Source: Rhodoferax sp.
GTDB taxonomy: Bacteria > Pseudomonadota > Gammaproteobacteria > Burkholderiales > Burkholderiaceae_C
DNA: 9,468 bases
NCBI GenBank assembly: GCA_020048795.1
Contig: JAIFMA010000009.1
Location: 26,451-35,918 of the forward strand
Direction of reading: 5' to 3'
The notes below the pieces were generated by a model, which saw only the letters and a program-made list of their open reading frames with translations, ran no database searches and was not told where the DNA came from. A program made the translations under genes and the position numbers. Positions 7,696 through 9,468 of the stretch are shown in pieces (positions within the stretch are counted from its first letter, which is position 1; each line of letters opens with the position of its first letter).

Positions 7696-8160
7696 ATGAC
7701 AAAACGACGATTGCTCCCTCTGACCCTGCTGGCCAGCCTCTTGCTGATGGGGGCCTGCGGCGACAACATCAAGGACACCCATCCGCAGCAACTCGTCAGC
7801 AAGCGTCAGGCGGCTTTCAAGCAGCTGACCAAGGCGCTCGAACCGATGGGTCTGGTGGCGCGCGAACGCAAGGACTACAACAAGTCTGAGTTCCAGGCCC
7901 AGGCGCTCGAATTGCAGGAGCTCTCCAGCAAGCCCTGGGGGTTCTTTACCGTCGATGGCAATTACCCGCCAACCCGCGCCAAACCGGGTGTCTGGCTGGA
8001 CGCTGCCGGATTCAAGCAGGCACAGGACAGCTATTTGGTCAAGGTGGAGCAATTGGTCAAAGTATCAGGCAGTGCTGACATGAACGTCATCCGCAGCACG
8101 GTTGATGCGGTGGAAAAAAGCTGCAAGGGTTGCCACGACCAGTTCCGCAACGAACGCTGA
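7696..8160 (+). CDS. Class II cytochrome c (cytochrome c' type), probable lipoprotein
   Basis: This 154-residue protein carries a single haem-binding motif, CKGCH, at residues 143-147 close to the C-terminus, followed by DQFR. That placement and the pattern before it (SKRQAAFKQLTKALEPMG at 35-52, KPWGFF at 79, KPGVW then GFKQAQ at 96-110) fit the four-helix-bundle cytochrome c' family. Members usually have pentacoordinate haem and are linked to binding or tolerance of NO or CO, or to electron transfer; the role here is not shown by the sequence. The N-terminus has MTKRR followed by a hydrophobic stretch and LLLMGAC, which fits a lipoprotein box with C21 as the lipidated residue; Gly at +2 would favour the outer membrane. 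A plain signal peptide is the alternative. ATG 7696 is chosen because it places the basic residues directly before the hydrophobic core; a GTG at 7669 would add nine residues. No good Shine-Dalgarno is seen. It lies 68 bases after glnE, so co-transcription is possible. Confidence 0.88.
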   Translation: MTKRRLLPLTLLASLLLMGACGDNIKDTHPQQLVSKRQAAFKQLTKALEPMGLVARERKDYNKSEFQAQALELQELSSKPWGFFTVDGNYPPTRAKPGVWLDAAGFKQAQDSYLVKVEQLVKVSGSADMNVIRSTVDAVEKSCKGCHDQFRNER

Positions 8161-8175
8161 AGCATCAAACACATC

Positions 8176-8203
8176 CGATCAAGCCTTGAAAAGCAAGTGA
8201 TCG
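8176..8203. repeat. Inverted repeat with internal bulge
   Basis: CGATCA (8176-8181) pairs with TGATCG (8198-8203), and CTTG (8185-8188) pairs with CAAG (8194-8197). The loop is AAAAG, and AGC is a three-base bulge on the left arm. It lies 15 bases after the cytochrome stop codon. No T tract follows on either strand, so it is not a standard intrinsic terminator by itself. Confidence 0.4.
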
Positions 8204-8215
8204 AATGCTCAACAT

Positions 8216-8235
8216 GCTACACTTAATGTAGCTTT
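8216..8235 (+). terminator. Weak candidate terminator of the cytochrome gene
   Basis: GCTACA (8216-8221) and TGTAGC (8227-8232) form a perfect six-base-pair stem with loop CTTAA, followed on the plus strand by only TTT and then CC. The position, about 55 bases after the cytochrome stop, is right for a terminator. The stem is only moderately stable and the T run is very short, so the call is tentative. Confidence 0.35.
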
Positions 8236-8237
8236 CC

Positions 8238-8256
8238 GTGCTTATAGGATAAGCGC
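8238..8256 (-). repeat. Stem-loop at the stop codon of the GGDEF-EAL gene
   Basis: GCTTAT (8240-8245) and ATAAGC (8249-8254) form a perfect stem around loop AGG. It extends by one G/T wobble pair and one G-C pair to eight pairs, reaching the last base of the convergent gene's TAG stop. Read on the minus strand it is the first structure after that stop codon, so it may terminate transcription or protect the 3' end of the mRNA. No T run follows. Confidence 0.4.
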
Positions 8257-9468
8257 TAGAGCACGATTTCTTGCTGATTTAACCAACGCTGTGTGAACGT
8301 TATCGCGTCGACCGGTTTGCCAAACAGGTAACCCTGGCCGAGTTCGCACCCGAGCTCGCGCAGGTGCGCAGATTGTTCCGCCAGCTCGACTCCTTCGGCC
8401 ACCAGCGTGCGACCCAGGTTGTGACTCAGATCAATGATGGTGCGCACCAGCACCGCATCGTTGTGGCTGAGCAGCATGGTGCCGACAAAACTCTGGTCAA
8501 TCTTGATCACCGATATGGGCAATTGACGCAGGTAGGCCAGGCTGGAATAACCGGTGCCAAAGTCATCAATCGCCAGCGAAATGCCCATGTCACGCAACGC
8601 GCCCAGACAGGCCAGCTGTGCTGGGGTTTGCTGCAACAGGGCATCTTCGGTGATTTCAAGCTCCAGCGCCTGCGCCGGCACCTGGTGGGTTTGCAGCAGG
8701 TGCTGCAATTGAGCCGGCATGTCTGAGCGCTGCAGGTCAGCCACATTATGGTTGATGGCCAAGCGCCAACCGGCACGCCAGCGGCCTTCACGCAGCCAAG
8801 TACCCAACTGGCGCAAGGCATCGTCCATGACCCACTGATCGAGCAAGGTCAGCAGGCCTGCTTTCTCGGCAATCCGGATGAATTCCCCCGGCAGGACCAG
8901 CCCATGGCCAGGTCGCTCCCAGCGCACCAGGGCCTCGGCACCCACCAGTTCACCGGTATCGAGCTTGCACTTGGGCTGGAAATAAACACGCAGCTGCTGC
9001 AGGGCAATGGCTTCGGCCAGTTCGGTCTGAATGGAAAACGCCCGCGTACTGGTCTGGCTCATTTGTGGCGTGTAGCAAGCCAGGCGGTTGCGCCCGCCAA
9101 CCTTGGCACTGTACATGGCGATATCCGCATTGCGCAATAACAAGTCTGGGGTATCGCCATCTTCAGGAAAGATAGTCAGGCCAATGCTGGCCATCGGTCG
9201 GTAGCTTTGGGCCGACTCCAACAATATCGGCTCACGCAAGCGCGCCAGCAGGCTGGCCGCGACGGCCTGCGCACCAGCCCGATCAGAGCCGGGCAACAAA
9301 ACGGCAAACTCGTCACCCCCGATCCGGGCCACTGTGTCCTCCGTGCGCACCGCCTGCTGAAGCCTGTGCGCGACGCCTCGCAGCAACGCATCGCCGATCT
9401 GGTGGCCCAGTGTGTCATTGACCTCCTTGAAACGGTCCAAATCGACAAACAGCACGCCAAAGGGTTTC
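8256..9468 (-). CDS. GGDEF-EAL c-di-GMP synthase/phosphodiesterase (5' end outside window)
   Basis: The visible 403 residues form the end of a two-domain c-di-GMP enzyme. The reading frame runs off the right edge, entering as KPFG then VLFVDLDRFK, so the start and any sensor or membrane region are not seen. The diguanylate cyclase domain has the metal site FVDLDRF, an intact GGDEF at fragment residues 50-54, and RTED at 41-44, which is an RxxD I-site five residues before it and the usual site of c-di-GMP product inhibition. The EAL phosphodiesterase domain has EAL at 178-180, Asn in AINHN (N239), ELEITE, DDFGTG (D301-D302), Lys in IKID (K322), AEGVE and the Gln of GQGYLFGKP. These are the usual metal-binding and catalytic positions, so both activities look possible. 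The protein ends in TAG 20 residues after GYLFGKP, which is normal. It converges on the cytochrome gene. What signal it senses cannot be told. Confidence 0.94.
   Translation of the reverse strand, partial: KPFGVLFVDLDRFKEVNDTLGHQIGDALLRGVAHRLQQAVRTEDTVARIGGDEFAVLLPGSDRAGAQAVAASLLARLREPILLESAQSYRPMASIGLTIFPEDGDTPDLLLRNADIAMYSAKVGGRNRLACYTPQMSQTSTRAFSIQTELAEAIALQQLRVYFQPKCKLDTGELVGAEALVRWERPGHGLVLPGEFIRIAEKAGLLTLLDQWVMDDALRQLGTWLREGRWRAGWRLAINHNVADLQRSDMPAQLQHLLQTHQVPAQALELEITEDALLQQTPAQLACLGALRDMGISLAIDDFGTGYSSLAYLRQLPISVIKIDQSFVGTMLLSHNDAVLVRTIIDLSHNLGRTLVAEGVELAEQSAHLRELGCELGQGYLFGKPVDAITFTQRWLNQQEIVL

Larger units (their letters stand above)
8161..8255. other. Convergent intergenic region with three inverted repeats
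   Basis: This gap lies between the ends of the cytochrome gene (plus) and the GGDEF-EAL gene (minus). It is visibly more AT-rich than its surroundings and holds no plausible gene. Three non-overlapping inverted repeats fill most of it. They are listed separately and are probably involved in ending transcription from one or both sides, although none is followed by a proper T run. Confidence 0.6.

Noticed and set aside
6689..7702. 337-codon open frame on the minus strand opposite the end of glnE
   Set aside because: Antisense to conserved GlnE adenylyltransferase sequence, with no recognisable motif; explained by codon bias of the real gene.
8215..8223. Extended -10-like TGCTACACT on the plus strand in the convergent gap
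   Set aside because: There is no matching -35 element, it would drive only antisense RNA into the GGDEF-EAL gene, and the bases are better explained by the stem-loop there.
8748..9140. 130-codon plus-strand frame opposite the GGDEF-EAL gene
   Set aside because: Antisense to clear EAL and GGDEF coding sequence, with no recognisable domain or supporting start.

Overview
The window reads as ordinary chromosome from a GC-rich betaproteobacterium, most likely a Burkholderiales member of the Comamonadaceae type. This is judged from the protein sequences and from the arrangement of a glnE gene head-to-head with a yhdP-family gene, which I recall from that group; it was not tested by a search. Coding density is very high. 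No mobile element, tRNA, rRNA or CRISPR array is visible.

Layout. On the minus strand, positions 8-4917 hold a two-gene unit read right to left. First comes a very large AsmA-like envelope protein of the YhdP family (GTG start at 4917). It is followed, with an ATGA overlap, by a nitrilase-superfamily amidase of the Nit1/YbeM type (stop at 8-10). On the plus strand, glnE runs from about 4949 to 7627 and encodes the two-domain adenylyltransferase/adenylyl-removing enzyme that controls glutamine synthetase. The starts of glnE and yhdP are only about 31 bases apart. After a 68-base gap, a plus-strand gene (7696-8160) encodes a small class II cytochrome c (cytochrome c' type) with a lipoprotein-like signal. 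A 95-base intergenic stretch with three inverted repeats separates it from a convergent minus-strand gene (8256 to beyond the right edge) encoding the GGDEF and EAL domains of a c-di-GMP enzyme. The 5' end of that gene lies outside the window.

How the genes relate. They do not form one pathway: they cover nitrogen assimilation control (GlnE), envelope lipid homeostasis (YhdP), metabolite repair (Nit-type amidase), periplasmic haem protein function (cytochrome c') and second-messenger signalling (GGDEF-EAL). Only yhdP and the amidase gene look co-transcribed and translationally coupled.

I see no convincing undescribed system. The points most worth checking are the membrane-anchored cytochrome c', the near-overlapping divergent starts of glnE and yhdP, a seven-C run at the yhdP/amidase junction, the cluster of inverted repeats between the convergent genes, and a GGDEF-EAL protein in which both domains keep their catalytic residues.
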